DNA of 64,000 nucleotides, taken from NCBI GenBank assembly GCA_024811115.1, contig JAKOGH010000005.1, positions 62,001-126,000 on the forward strand. Direction: 5' to 3'. The position numbers were made by a program, and so were the translations under genes. Shown here one piece after another: positions 47,714-59,572 of the stretch. The notes below the pieces were generated by a model that searched no databases, was not told the DNA's origin, and worked only from the letters and a program-made list of their open reading frames with translations. Each line of letters opens with the position of its first letter. The stretch's first letter is position 1. This DNA is from Terana coerulea (taxonomy: Eukaryota; Basidiomycota; Agaricomycetes; Polyporales; Phanerochaetaceae).

Positions 47714-48746
47714 CTACAACGCCAGATAGTCCCGAATCTCTTCCTCGGTCAGCTTCCGGAATGTGGGCTTGAACCGTCCAGTGCCCTCCACCTTGCCTGC
47801 CTCCAGCTCGGCGTGACTTGGAACGGTGACGACACCTATCTCTATCGTCTTCTCCGTCATCTGGCCCTCGAAGCCTTCCTTGAGGGTCAGAAGCGCCGTA
47901 TGAATCGCGTCTTCGAGACTGATGTCGTCGTTGTACCTAGAACGCTCAATTGAGTACGGCGGATAGCAGGCATGGGAACCAATGGGACGGCCAGGAAGGT
48001 ATGATATCACTGTCGATCACACTGAGCACCATAAACGCACCGTTTCTCCAGGAAGGTCTTTGCGTTCACCATGTTCTTCCCAATAGCACTCGCTTTCCAC
48101 GCCCAGAAAGAACCCGATGGATCGACCTGGTATAGTGTCGGCCCTCTCGCGATGTCCCAGCCAGCGACCAATAGCGAAACGCCATACGGTCTCACACCTC
48201 TGCGGAAACGATAAGGACGCGAAGCGAGTCGCAAAAGCCCTAGACGCACCCGGACTGTGTAGCCTGCTGCATAATATTCGCAATTTCCTGGGTGAGGACC
48301 TTCGTTGGCGGGTACTCGCCATAGATCTTCCAGTAGGACTGTGCGCTCTTCCTCGCTCTTGTGACCAACACACGGAAATCGGGGCCCATGCCAGAGTAGA
48401 CGATGCCGATGTTGGGGCAGACGACGGCGACTTTCTCGATCACGGAGTCGTCAATGAGGATGGATGATGACTTGCGTTCTGTGGCAATGACGATGCCATT
48501 CGATGCTATGACGGGCGCGCATTGAGCGCGACTTCGCTTGGACAAGGGAGACCACCATGTGAAGCATACCCTTGATACCAAGACTTGTCGTCCCTGAGGA
48601 TACAGCAGCCAAGGCATGTTCGATCTGCACGAGCTTTCCGCTCGGGGAGAAGACGGTAAGAGAGTAACTGGATGGTCGTCAGCTTCATCACTTTGCACTA
48701 CGCTGTGCAAGACTAGCCTGTATGCTCCTCCGCCTGCACTAGCCAT
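47714..48746 (-). CDS. PRE8: 20S proteasome subunit alpha-2 (PSMA2/Pre8)
   Basis: Alpha-ring subunit of the 20S proteasome. It starts [10 protein letters not shown] and continues [20 protein letters not shown]. The first intron (48668-48717) begins GC rather than GT. Using it joins AYS to YSLTVF exactly as in other alpha2 proteins, and no GT donor gives that frame. Further words are [107 protein letters not shown] and [16 protein letters not shown]. It ends [12 protein letters not shown]. With alpha6 at 28.2 kb it is the second alpha subunit in the window. Confidence 0.93.
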
Positions 48747-49292
48747 GGTTTCGTCGTTGTTGAAGGGATATGTGGAGGTGGAATGGATGAGGTTGAGGTG
48801 ACTGACGCGTACTATACCGAGTGCTCTGCGAAACGCGCGTCGCCCCCTCGAGCATTGGGCGTCTGCAATTCACGTGACTGGCGTGCACGGCACAGGCGCT
48901 TTGCAGCTTGGAGTGGAGTCTGGACTCTGGACGTGGTACTTGCAATTACTGGGCTGATCAGTGCAGCGTTGTCTACTATGTCTAGAGCTTGGCCGCCAAA
49001 TCGCAAACTCAAATGCCCACCACCACGCTCGTCGAGCAGGTCGCTACCCACACTGAACCGCGTCTTAATCTCACACGTGATGTTCCAGCCCTCGTTGACC
49101 CTGCTAAACGATCTCGCGCGACGCACCCGGGCATGTTGACGTCTCGCCGAACCGCTACCAGTAGCCATGAGGGTATGCATTGTGGGAATAGAAGATATTA
49201 TACAACCGGGATTCTGGGAAGACGACTAGGCCCACCCATCTTTGCTACACTTTGATTACACGTACAACAGTTATTTGGCAATTGCGGCGGGT
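48747..49292. other. Intergenic, alpha2 promoter and peroxiredoxin 3' end
   Basis: About 545 bp. Overlapping short frames on both strands show no domain. No gene is supported. Confidence 0.45.
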
Positions 49293-50344
49293 TTACTCGA
49301 CCTTGAGAGGAGTGGTCCTCAAGTAGGGCTGTCGGATTAACCATGAGAAAGTAAGCTCGCATGGAAATACTGAACACCCAACCTTGTGAACGGTGTGCTC
49401 AGGGAAAAGGGTCTTGGCCTCCTCGGTGCTGACGGAGGGGTGCACAATGACATCTTCACCCTTCTTCCAGTTGACGGGGGTGGTGACACGGTACTTGTCA
49501 CCGATCTGGAGAGCTAACCAATCTGTGAGTATTCACCAAAGTCCGGACTTGGGCAAAAACTCACAGTCGATGACACTGTAGTTATGGAGTCAGACTCAGA
49601 CTACTGGGGTGATAGAGGGCGACTGACCGAATGATCTCGTCGAAGTTACGACCAGTCGACGCTGGGTAGGCAATCAAGAGACGAATGGTCTTCTTGGGGT
49701 CAATAACGAAGACGGTGCGAATCTGAAGAAGGCATGTGTTAACATCAAACGCGGGGATACGAACTCTGATACTCACGGTGAAAGGAAGCCCCTTGGCGTC
49801 ACGGTTAGTGGCGTCCTGCTCGTCAAGCATGTCGTAGAGCGTGGAGATTTTGCGGTCAGCATCCGCGATCTATTATCATCTCAGCGCGCAATTCGCAGCC
49901 GCAGTCACGGTGGAACGCACAATGGGGAAGTCAACCGTAGTGGGCGCGAACTGGGCACCACTCCTCGATGTCCTTTGCCCACTTGTGGTGGTCCTCGAGG
50001 CCATTTGCAGAGATACCAATCACCTTGACATTGCGCTTGGCAAAGTCTGGTGCCCTACATACATTATCAATCCTGTTTTTTTTTCTCGCGACGTATACTA
50101 TGCGGCTCACCTGCGAGCGACCTCGGCGAGCTCAGTGGTGCAGACAGGGGTGAAATCACCGGGGTGGGAGAACAAGACAGCCTATGTCATCCCGTCAGCG
50201 ACAATTCAACAGTTCCGCACGCTAGGTGAAGATCGAGAAGCTATATACCCATGAGTCGCCAATCCACTCGTGGAACTTGACTAGTCCCTTGGTGGTCTCA
50301 GCCTCGAAGTCGGGGGCAGTGTTACCAAGACGAAGGCCGGGCAT
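49293..50344 (-). CDS. PRX1: 1-Cys peroxiredoxin (Prx6 type)
   Basis: Thiol peroxidase that reduces H2O2 and lipid peroxides; fungal members are cytosolic or mitochondrial. It starts MPGLRLGNTAPDFEAETTKG. The catalytic motif HPGDFTPVCTTELAEVARR contains the peroxidatic Cys, with Thr and Arg in the expected places. NVKVIGISANGLEDHHKWAKDIEE, DGKISTLYDMLDEQDATN-like text, FVIDPKKTIRLLIAYPASTGRNFDEI and the C-terminal extension (TPVNWKKGEDVIVHPSVSTEEA, HKPYLRTTPLKVE) identify the Prx6 subgroup. At least six small introns split it. No mitochondrial presequence is visible, so a cytosolic form is likely. Confidence 0.93.
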
Positions 50345-50807
50345 GTTTCTGAGTGTTGCGGGAGAAATGAGAAGGTGAGAGGGGCTGTGCGAGTGCTAGG
50401 AATCCGATGAGAACATGGAGGAGCGCTGTCCGCCTTATATGCGAGTGCGGGGCAGGCCTGCTGGCTCGGAGAGAGGATGAGATCATCACATATCGAGTAT
50501 CGCTTGATCGACACGGGCATGATCATAATCGCGTCTTCATTTCCCACGTTGGCCATAATGAAGCACGGAATAGACGAGTCAATGAAAGGTCATCCGATCG
50601 TTGTAGCAATGGTTAACAGGGCTAGTACGGGCTAGTGATGTTCTCAGGCACTCCAGGTGGTACAAGATATGCTCCAAAACTTCGAAGAAGCACGCAATTC
50701 ATGAAGAGAGGCCCGTGGAACCCAAAACTAAAACATACACAGAGGGAGTGATGTACGTGACGATCGAAGAGCTGAGAGCCGGCAAGGCAGTGGGCACCAT
50801 TCAGACA
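50345..50807. promoter_or_regulatory. Promoter of the peroxiredoxin gene, with TATA box
   Basis: On the minus strand CATATAAG lies at 50434-50441, about 90 bp before the ATG. The rest of the 460 bp up to the SSU72 stop has no gene. Confidence 0.45.
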
Positions 50808-52005
50808 TCAGTAATACGCTACGGCGTGCAACAGATTATGCGGGTGTTTCTCTTGGTGAGCCTGAATTATCGTATCCATATCTTCGTCAACATCGTTCGC
50901 ATTCTCAATCTGTCAGAGGATGCATGGATTAGCATCTCTCGACCATCGCCAGCTGACTAGCTTTCTCACCGCTGCCGCAAGATCCACCATCGACTTCCCT
51001 GCAATATGCGCTTCCTCGTGGTTGTCCTTGATCTCCATGTTGATGATATGCACAGGCTTGTTGAAGTCTCCTCCTCGTGTCAGGAGGTCTACAAGAGGGT
51101 GCGTGAGACGCGTTCAAGGTCTATCAGACGGTGATCCTACCGTCGCATACAGCGTCAAAGCAGCGCTCTTCGCATGTGATAACAATGTCCGCCACCGTCT
51201 TGCTATCCTGCCAGCGCTCAGGTGCCAGTTTAAGCTTCCGATTTCTGTCCAACATCTGTAGTAGGCCATTGGCAGCATAGCTGTTGCAACGTGTTAGCTC
51301 CTTGAGGACGTGGAACACGATGACAGCACTCACAGTCGGGAGTCTTGTGCTTCAAGTTCGTTGTAAATTTGGTCATAAGGCGTCCCGAACGAATATATGT
51401 TGGGCTTGTCTATAGCAGGGCCTGGTAAGCGAACAGCGGACCCGGTTCCGGATGAGATGACGCGGTAGCCGGCTTTTCTAGCATCGATTATGAGAGAGCG
51501 ACGCTGTAGAATGAGAGACGTTACATACGACAGAACAAAGTGCCCTTCCATCGACCGGTTCTGCAAGCAATAACCAGTCGGATTGGTTTACGTCAAAGCA
51601 GCTAGGACTGCGTACCTGATTACTGGCACATACTACACAGAACAGAGGTCGAGGTTTGTAAACCTGTTTCCCCTTCGAGTCTGATGACGGTGCTTGTGAC
51701 GTAGACTGCACCGCTGCTGGCTGAGGTGGAAGAGAACCCGCAGTTTCCGCTTCTTCCTTAAGTTGTTGATTGGACAGAGGGCCAGACGAGTATTGTTGTT
51801 GAAGCTGAGGTGGAGGCAGAGGGTGTTGAGGATAGGGGTAGGAAGGTCCTGGACCCCCATTAGGGGGAGTAGATGGATACTGAGCATAGCCGGGATACTG
51901 CTGTTGAGGAGGATGTTGTGGCAGTGGCGGACCAGGCTGTCCACGCTGCTGCAGTCGCGGGTCCTGCCTTGCAAGACGGGGATCCCTGGCTCGTCGGGGG
52001 TCCAT
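50808..52005 (-). CDS. SSU72: RNA polymerase II CTD phosphatase SSU72
   Basis: Removes phosphate from Ser5/Ser7 of the Pol II tail and works with the cleavage and polyadenylation factor. The catalytic motif CX5RS reads [19 protein letters not shown], split by an intron. [21 protein letters not shown] follows after a 62-nt intron. Then come [80 protein letters not shown] and the typical end NLLHAVAYY. Unusually, about 100 residues of Pro/Gln/Tyr-rich sequence precede the phosphatase (from [16 protein letters not shown]). This extension is absent from yeast and human Ssu72 as I know them. Confidence 0.93.
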
Positions 52006-52526
52006 TGAAGAAGGAAGTTAGCTGTGCAACAAGATTGTGATCAGCACTGAAGTCAAGACATGTCACAAACGCGAAAGGTCAGCAGTATCCAGAACATTAG
52101 TCCCCAGTCTGACCCAGCATGGTCGGTTGTGCCCGGGGTCGTGTAGGCTTCCACTCTGAATCATCATCACAGCCCACATAGAAAGATACAGACCTGCTTG
52201 CGTGTCTTGAGAGTACTGGCAAGGGAGAGTGTTTCAATAGTTCAGAGGTAGATGTGATAGCGCCGCACAAGCCTCTCGAGGTTTTATGGTCGAAGTTCGG
52301 GCGCGCCTCCAGCATGCGCGGGACGCGAGTTCAGGTGAATTGATCCGACTTGCCTCTTCCGCTTATCAGCCAAATAGCCGTAAACAGGCGCCCTCATCGG
52401 TCCGACGCTCAATTCACGTCAGTCATATCTCTCACCTCCGTCCGACACGACTGACCAGACAAGCACGTAGGCGCAGTCAATGCACATTGAATATTTCGAA
52501 GGACTAATATTGAACTCTGTTGCAGC
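52006..52526. promoter_or_regulatory. Divergent promoter region SSU72 / F-box gene
   Basis: About 520 bp with no supported gene and no clear TATA box. Confidence 0.35.
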
Positions 52527-54096
52527 ATGTTTTCCGACGATACCTCCCTCTTCCGTCGCGATCCGTGGCCAGACGAGATAGCGACAGCCAACGCAGAGAT
52601 TAGCCGACAGGAGCAAGCTGTCGCTGCTCTCGAGCTCCAGATCAAGGGTCTAATCACGGATATATCTCGACTACGCGGCCAGCAGACGCAGCATTATGCT
52701 ACTATCCGCCGTTGCAAAGGCGTAATCACCCTGCACGACGCATTCCCGAAGAGCTGCTCTCCAAGATCTTCCAGCTTTGCGTGACAGATGGATGGACCCG
52801 CGCACCAATAGTCGTGTCGCACGTATGCTCGGCATGGAGGAAAGCCGCACTGGCCCCTCGGGTGTGGTCACATGTCTATATCGACGCCAACAGCACCGAC
52901 GCGCACGGGCGGACGAGATACTGGCTGCAGCGAGCGAACCATGCCCCCTTACACATCACTATCATTGCTTCCTACTTCACATCTCCTACCCATCTTTCCG
53001 ATGCCATACATCTATTACGCTCCCGCGCTGGTCAGTGGGCATCTGTCAAACTCGACATCGATAGTGCACGGCAAACGCTCTTCGCCTTGTCGCAATTCAT
53101 GCAGCCTATGCCCAACTTGCGAGAGGTTTTGATAAACATGCGCATGGACGAGTCACCACAGGACGAGAGCGCTGTTGCTCTGCGCGACATGTTCACCGAG
53201 CAGCTCGCTCCCAACCTCAAAGGAGATCACTTTTATCTCCGACTTCCTCCCCCTGAATCTCAAATTACCAAGTCATCTCACTTCCCTTAATCTCACATTC
53301 GAAAACGGCTTCATGAATCAGAATCCGCCGAATCTCCACATTGTCAATCTACTGGAAGGACTGGATGCCTTAGAGAGCCTCACCATGCACCTGCCGCTTG
53401 AAAACATGTCCCAACTACCGGTTAATGATGAAGAAGTGCCTATTGCGGAACTACCACGGCTATTATCCCTGACTGTGTACGGCCCGACAGCTCTGAACGG
53501 TATTCTCATTCACCTCCGCACGCCAAAACTCCTGGAACTTCGTCTTCGTGCGCTGGATGAAGGACGGCTTTATCAAGAGCCCATTGCGACAACCCTCCAA
53601 TACTTTATCAACGAGAACAAGCCAGACTTGGAACTACTGGAGTTGCACGATCTTGACATGTCCCACGCCGATTTCTACGAGTGCCTTTGTTCGCTACCTG
53701 ACCTACGCGTCCTCCGCCTACATGAAAGCTCTATTTCCGACGAAACCATACGCATCCTCATGGGCCCTATGGCGAAGTGTCCCAAGCTTACCCAGCTTGA
53801 TCTTCGCTGGTGTAGTCATCTGAGCAGCGAATCTCTGGTGGATCTGGTTACAGCGCGGAATGCCCCCAGTGATATAGCCACGACCGGCGATAGGACATCC
53901 CTGGAGCCTAATCACGGAACTCGGAATTCTGAACTGCTGCTTCGTGAAGGAGAAAGATGTGTTGCAGCTAGCGAAGCTGACAACTGTAAGACTTTGTGTT
54001 CGTGACGACGATTATTGTCGTAAGTCTTTGTGTTCAAGATACTCTGGCCGCTGCTTACCTGTATCCCGCCTGCGTAGGTTTTCGGCAATGTTGTGA
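52527..54096 (+). CDS. F-box/LRR protein with three apparent frameshifts
   Basis: It has the common agaricomycete F-box layout: an N-terminal coiled coil (EIATANAEISRQEQAVAALE), a short linker, then PARRIPEELLSKIFQLCV and VVSHVCSAWRKAALAPRVWSHV. LRR-like parts follow, with LTSLNLTFENGFMNQ, LLELRLRALDE, LELLELHDLDMSHAD, LRVLRLHESSIS and LTQLDLRWCSHLSSESL. It ends with a CCFVKEKDVLQLAKLT block. The frame breaks three times, each in a mononucleotide run: CCC at 52729-52731 (one short), AAA at 53219-53221 (one long) and CC at 53907-53908 (one long). With those adjusted it reads through to a stop at 54094-54096. It is presumed an SCF adaptor. With three breaks in 1.5 kb, a true pseudogene is possible. 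Confidence 0.75.
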
Positions 54097-54632
54097 AAAC
54101 ACACGTTACCGCCAGCGACTCCGCTTGCGACATCTCTCGACGTTGTCGAAGGCGGGGCAGAAGGAGTTCAGACTCATTGCGTGAAGATTTGATCTACACC
54201 GCGCAAAACAGATTCAGATGACGGTAGCCGTGCGTACAAATACTTATATTATAGAGGTCCGGTTAGAGCCCTTCAGCCACCTCACTGCATGCATTAGCCG
54301 TTGCATAGATACAAGCAGCACCGTTATGCGTACATGAGCTCCGTCGTGTTCTCTTAACAGTGCCATCACCTAAGCACTATTTGAGGTTCCACCGCAAGCG
54401 CCGGTCTGATCCAGCTGTGAGACTTGGGCTGATGGGCGCTGGGGGATCCTGCTACCGTGACTTACGCCACGACGGCCCACGACGGACTGGCGACGTCATT
54501 CCGACTTCATTATGCTCCTCATACCGCGCAGGATCAGGATGACTTCATCCTGGGGCTATAAAACAACATCCTGTGCTCAAGAGTACCAGAATCTCACCTT
54601 ACCCTCACCCACCATATCAACACGAAACAATA
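54097..54632. promoter_or_regulatory. Promoter of the short-chain dehydrogenase gene, with TATA box
   Basis: TATAAAA at 54557-54563 lies about 70 bp before the ATG at 54633, a good fungal TATA position and suggestive of regulated expression. No other feature is seen in this 535 bp. Confidence 0.6.
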
Positions 54633-55812
54633 ATGACCTCCATTCTCCCAGACACTCTCAACCCTGCAACTCTCCTGAGTCGTCGCTTCAAATTCGAGCA
54701 GATCCCTGACCTCACCGGGCGCGTCGCTATCGTCACCGGTGGCTCTGCTGGCATCGGGTATTGGAACGCTCTACCTCTTGCACGTGCCGGCGCGACAGTC
54801 ATCATTCTTTCCGCGAACGAGGAGAAGGGAAAAGCTGCAGAGGCAGAGATCAACCAGGAGCTGAAAGGCCTGAGTTCCTATGGATCCGTGACATGGTACG
54901 GTGTTGATCTCGGTAATTTGAAGGAGGTCGACTCCTTGGCAAAGAAACTTTCCGGAGAGCTGGAACGCCTCGATATTTTTATTGCCAACGCTGGCATCGG
55001 ACAGGCGCCGTACGGGCTGTCCGCGGACGGTCTGGAGAGGCACTATGAGGTGTGTGACTCGTTATTATCCTTGACTGTGTAGTTAACTTGCTTCGGTAGG
55101 TTAACAACCTCAGTCACTACGTCTTGATCATCCGTCTACTGCCAATCATGAAGAAAACTGCAAAGATCGCGCCTCCTACCACCGTTCGCATCGTCATGCA
55201 GTCTTCTGAGATGCATCGCTTCGCACCTGGTGACACCACTTTTCGTCGAAGGAAGAGATTAATAAAGAATATGACGGCTCGCAACTGTGGGTCCTTAACC
55301 GAACTGTTCTTTTACTCAGGCAACTCACGATGTATCAGGTATGGGCGCACAAAGCTTGGTAATATCCTCTTCGCCAAGGAGATCGTCAAGCGCCACTTGC
55401 AAGACATCGATCCCGACAAGCCCATTCTCGCCATATCTGTGCATCCTGGTACCGTTGACACAGAGGTCCAAAGTGCCTGGACGGAGTCCTACGGCCCCGT
55501 GTTCGGCAAGATTATCGAGAAAGGCTCGGCACTATTCGGGAAGAGCGCGCCCGAAGGTGCTGAAGCCAGCTTGTGGGCTGCGACAAGCACGGATATTTAT
55601 GAGGGTAACTGGAAGGACTTCCAGGCAAGTTCTTACGAAGTGTGTACAGGCACTGGGTTGACTTCCGCTATTTCCAGGGGAACTACTACTCCGAGCCGTA
55701 TGGCAAACCTAACACGGAAACCGATCAGGGCAAGAGCATTGAACTCGCAAATAATTTCTGGAACCTTTCTTCCCAGCTCGTACAGGACATTCTTGGTGAG
55801 AAAGTCCAGTGA
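54633..55812 (+). CDS. Short-chain dehydrogenase/reductase (retinol-dehydrogenase-like)
   Basis: Exons are 54633-55049, 55100-55286, 55339-55624 and 55678-55812. The cofactor motif is IVTGGSAGIG in LTGRVAIVTGGSAGIGYW. NAG lies in IFIANAGIG, the Asn-containing helix is VNNLSHYVLI, Ser is near VMQSSE, and the catalytic YxxxK is YGRTK. ILAISVHPGTVDTEVQ follows, as in WWOX/RDH-like SDRs. The substrate is unknown. The last intron begins with a perfect GC donor (CAG|GCAAGT, 55625). T4 at 55240-55243 needs a fifth T to read TTFSSKEEINKEYDGSQL; otherwise the frame fails. A TATA box lies upstream. It differs from ERG27 in the window and belongs to another SDR subgroup. Confidence 0.87.
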
Positions 55813-56600
55813 GCTCGATCAAGTGGCTGCGAGGCCGTAAATTGTCTACGTTATTGTTGTGAGGACCTATATTCAATCCATTGTACCATGACTGTACTAG
55901 TACTTTAGATACCTCCAGGAAGAAACAAACCCTGTATATTCTCAGTAAAGTTTGTATTAAATAAGGTGTCGCTTGTAAAATACATACAGCAAGGAGCTGC
56001 CATAGATGAATTGGACGCCCTCTGGTCTCTCTAGGCATGTATAGCGCAGGCGCTTATTCGTCAAGGCATGGCCATTTTCGGAGAACGGGAGCTTTGTGGC
56101 GTCCACGTGGAGCGCATCTCGCATGCAGACTGATCCCGACGAGGAGCGCGCCGTGCAGAGCTGCGTTCAGTTCTATAGCTCGCTAGATTGAGATAAGCAG
56201 AATAGCACGGGAAAACCCTAGTGCAATTATTCTCGACACTTGCACTACTGTAAGTATTAAGTGAGGCTATCTGCTACAGCAGCATGTCAAGCACAGGATG
56301 AATACTGCAAGGGCGTGACCATATCCGTTCTCCGTGAGTAATATTATACTCCAACCCATATGTCGCACATAATGTCACAAGAAGACGCACGCCACATTGG
56401 ACGGGTATTGAATGCGTTGCTGCAGCGCTGCGTAAGCAAAATTGAATAAGCGCACGTGGACGGAAACGCGCACGGGAACTTCCGAAGCAGCGACTGCATA
56501 GTTCCTCAGCCACAGATCGCACGCTAGGCGCCCTGGGAGAGCCGTGCAGCCTAGTAAGTAGCGACCCAAGCACGCCCTCAAGACCCCTCTCGACGTCGCC
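55813..56600. other. Intergenic, upstream of the eL29 gene
   Basis: About 790 bp. Frames on the minus strand (56274-56743) reach 120 codons but show no domain. The final 100 bp serve as the eL29 promoter. I see no other gene. Confidence 0.45.
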
Positions 56601-57024
56601 ATGGCCAAATCCAAGAAGTACGTCACCGCGCGTGTGCGGTGTACAGAACCCGTCCTGAACGTTTGATCTCTCAAAACAGCCATACCAATCACAACCAGAA
56701 CAAGAAGGCTCACCGCAATGGTATCAAGTCGCCCAAGAACCACAGGTCGCTGTCTCTGAGGGGTGTACGTCCATACTCCTGTACTGAGACCGCGTTGGCT
56801 GTCTTACTGAAACTGTGGTTTTGCTAGGTTGATGCCAAGGTACGCTGATTAATGGCTGTTCATGAAGCACGGAAGGAGAATTGAATGGTTGTGTTAGTTC
56901 CGCCGCAACGCTCGTTTCGCGGCTGTTGGTTCGGTACGTCATTCGATCTTGAGTTGAGCAGAATAACTCACATCTATGTTGTGTACAGCGTAAAGCTCGC
57001 AAGGAGGCCAAGGAATCGTCATGA
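56601..57024 (+). CDS. RPL29: Large-subunit ribosomal protein eL29
   Basis: Small basic protein of the 60S subunit. Splicing gives MAKSKNHTNHNQNKKAHRNG, IKSPKNHRSLSLRG, VDAK, FRRNARFAAVGS and RKARKEAKESS. This is the complete family pattern of about 60 residues. The N is formed across the first intron (AA|C). The third coding exon is only 12 nt (56828-56839, encoding VDAK), flanked by TTGCTAG and GTACGC. Its four introns make this very short gene much longer than its coding sequence, a usual trait of fungal ribosomal protein genes. Confidence 0.93.
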
Positions 57025-57441
57025 TTATCGCATCGAAGACCACTTGCCTCTTGCTTTGACCCCAGAGAAGGTCACGACACTCGCAGTCGAGAGGGAGGTA
57101 GCGACCACGACTCTGCAAAAGGCCAGCTCGCTTCAGCATACTCGCGCCAGCATGTATCACTATGCACTTTCCATGATATGCCTACGGTCGCAATACGTAT
57201 AAAATGCCAAAAACACGTGCAAACTACTCATGCAGGAGGCCGTTGCTCAACAGAAGTCCGAGGATATCAAATGTAATCACTGAGACGTAGCATAGAAGTG
57301 CAACTAGCGCTTCAACTTCGCAACTAGAGGAGTCGCGGCGCAGTAGAGATGACCGTCGACGTGCCAAAGCTATACGGACGAAAGCTATGACGCAGCGAAA
57401 CTCTTCGCCTTCTCTGTCAGCTGTGCTTGCAACCGTCGCGC
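57025..57441. other. Convergent 3' region
   Basis: About 420 bp lies between the eL29 and TFIIIC stop codons. It contains no supported gene. Confidence 0.45.
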
Positions 57442-59572
57442 CTAACCTGACGTCAGAATTGCTGTCGCGAATTGTGACTGACGACGTACCGCAGCGTCTT
57501 CAGGTCTTAACGCTCCCTTGGCCATGTTATGTTTCGATGGCCGTATAGCGTGGACGGACCTTGAGTTCGGTCGCTCTTCCTCAAGGAGCTTCTCACACTC
57601 TTCCTGTGTCGTAACATGACCACTCAGTAGTGAGAAGAACTTGTGCCTAAGGATCTTCTTGATCCGCTCGAAAGCATGGGTAGAGTACCAACCCGTGCGT
57701 TCCTGCCGGCGGAAGGGTTAGCTGGAGTTGTAGACGAGTGAGACGGTGATTTTACATCGCAAAAGTCTCTCAAGTCTTCCTCATCTTCAACCATCTCCTT
57801 TAACATAGGATCCAGCAAGTCGCACAGCTGGTACGCTGCAGTCTCGGTAAGGATAGTTTGACCGTCGAATATATGGGATCTGTTCACCTCGGGCATGAGG
57901 AATAGTCGGACCGTCAGGAATGAATTCATAACTGACCTCTTCTCGTCAACAGGACCCTTATCTGACCGCAGCTGTGCAACGTCCACGCGCGATTCCTGTC
58001 GGCGACTGACGACGGAAGGGCGCACGATAGGATGATGAACATTTCGGAAGTAAAGCCTTTGATAGCTGGAATAGGTCAATGGTGAGCGCACAAACACAAA
58101 TCCGCAAATGCGAAGTGGTGTCACAAGCGAGCTTCAGGATCGACTCTCGGGTCATATCCAAGTCGGAGTTGGGTGTCCCGCCATGGGCCATCTTGGAATA
58201 CGTATGAGACGAGCGGCAGGAGATACTTCGAGCTACGTTTCGTAGGGTCAAGTGAGAAAGTCTCGACACTGCAGAATGGGATGACCTACTTGACGATCTC
58301 TCTGACTTCGTGCGCATTGAGCTGGTTGAATATTGCCGCGCGTGTCCAAACAGGACGGTCTTGGAATAGCTAAGTGGTTGTATGCGTAAGTATATGCGCT
58401 CAAGGCCATTATGACCACAGGGCTCACCTCTTCCAAACGCTTGAGTAGCTTTTTGTCGGCTTCTGGACGATACGTTTCGACAGAGTCGGAGGATTTAGTG
58501 GGCACCTGGGCGAAAGTTCAATGAGGCATAGTCGAATGCGCGACGTCTACGCACCCCCTTATCTGTGAACATAATTGCAATAGGTCCAAGGCCCTTCCAT
58601 CTCATTCGGTTGACGTATCGCTTCTTCTCCTCGCCTGTCTCTTCGTTCACAGTTGTCGCAATTATTGATGCTGGATTTGCTTTATAACTGCGCGATTAAT
58701 CAGTACCGCATATGCTGACAGGAAGTCGTGTACTGAACTTGTATATATGAGGTACAACTTGTCTGCTAAACAGTGGTGGAGGTGGAAGCCTTAGATTGCT
58801 CTTAATGCCTGGGACGGGAGTACTCTGCGTGGCCGCAGTGCTGGAAGCTTGTAGCCGAGGGTCGATATCCACATCCATAGAAGAAAGACTCCTCAGCAAT
58901 GATATAGTCCTCCTGTTCTTCTGTTATTCGATATGAGAGGATTGCATCAACTAGATATGAGATTGAGCTCGCAAGATTGGAGGCCGTCACAGCTGTATAA
59001 ATGACGTACCGTCCATATCCCCCATGGCAGAACGCAGCTTTGATACAGGGTCTTCCATATCAGGTTGAAACTGATAATCTGCCATGCCTGTAAACGCTCA
59101 GTATCTCAGCGATGCACATACAGTGCGCGCACTTACTTCGGAACCTTGCAGTCTTTGGTATCACACCTACAGCATGTACGGTGTACTCGCCAACCATCTC
59201 TGGGGGTCCCTCCGTCAACACGTCTTTACACTTCCTTCTGCGCTTCACAACCTTCAGTAGGAGGTTATTGGTGGCTATGACTTCCCCAGGGATTGGATGG
59301 GCGAATGGGTTCCCGGGCCTCAAATTCAGTTCGAGGAGTGAGCCGGTCTTCCCGCCTGTCCGTTTGAATGCCTCGTCAACGCCAGCTTGGCCACCTAGAC
59401 GTTCGAGAGCTAATGACGCTGAGGTCGGCTGAACGTAGCCCGGATATTCTATCGAATAAAAGTGAGTCGAAGGAAGCGGTAAGAGAGGGGCAGCATCGGG
59501 CTGTGCTTGTTCGTTGTCGGAAAAGCCGCTATCAGACATAACATTTGAGGGGCCCGCTTCAGCGTTTGCCAT
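57442..59572 (-). CDS. TFC1: TFIIIC subunit 5 (Tfc1/Sfc1, tau95 type)
   Basis: Part of the RNA polymerase III initiation factor TFIIIC, contacting the A box of tRNA genes. The start at 59572 (MANAEAGPSNVMSDSGFSD) precedes the dimerisation domain: YSIEYPGYVQPTSASLALER, LGGQAGVDEAFKR, LLELNLRPGNPFAHPIPGEV and VVKRRRKCKD. Then come MADYQFQPDMEDPVSKLRSAM, FSRQVVPHIY, NYKANPASI, KRYVNRMRWKGLGPIAIMF, DRPVWTRAAIFNQLNAHE and PWRDTQLRLGYDPRVDPEARL, plus YQRLYFRN. The end is acidic and then ERTGWYSTHAFERIKKIL. At 58884-58886 AAA must be AA to pass from IIAEES to MDVDIDPRL. The 52-nt intron before ERTGW was chosen because it keeps both sides in frame. Confidence 0.88.
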
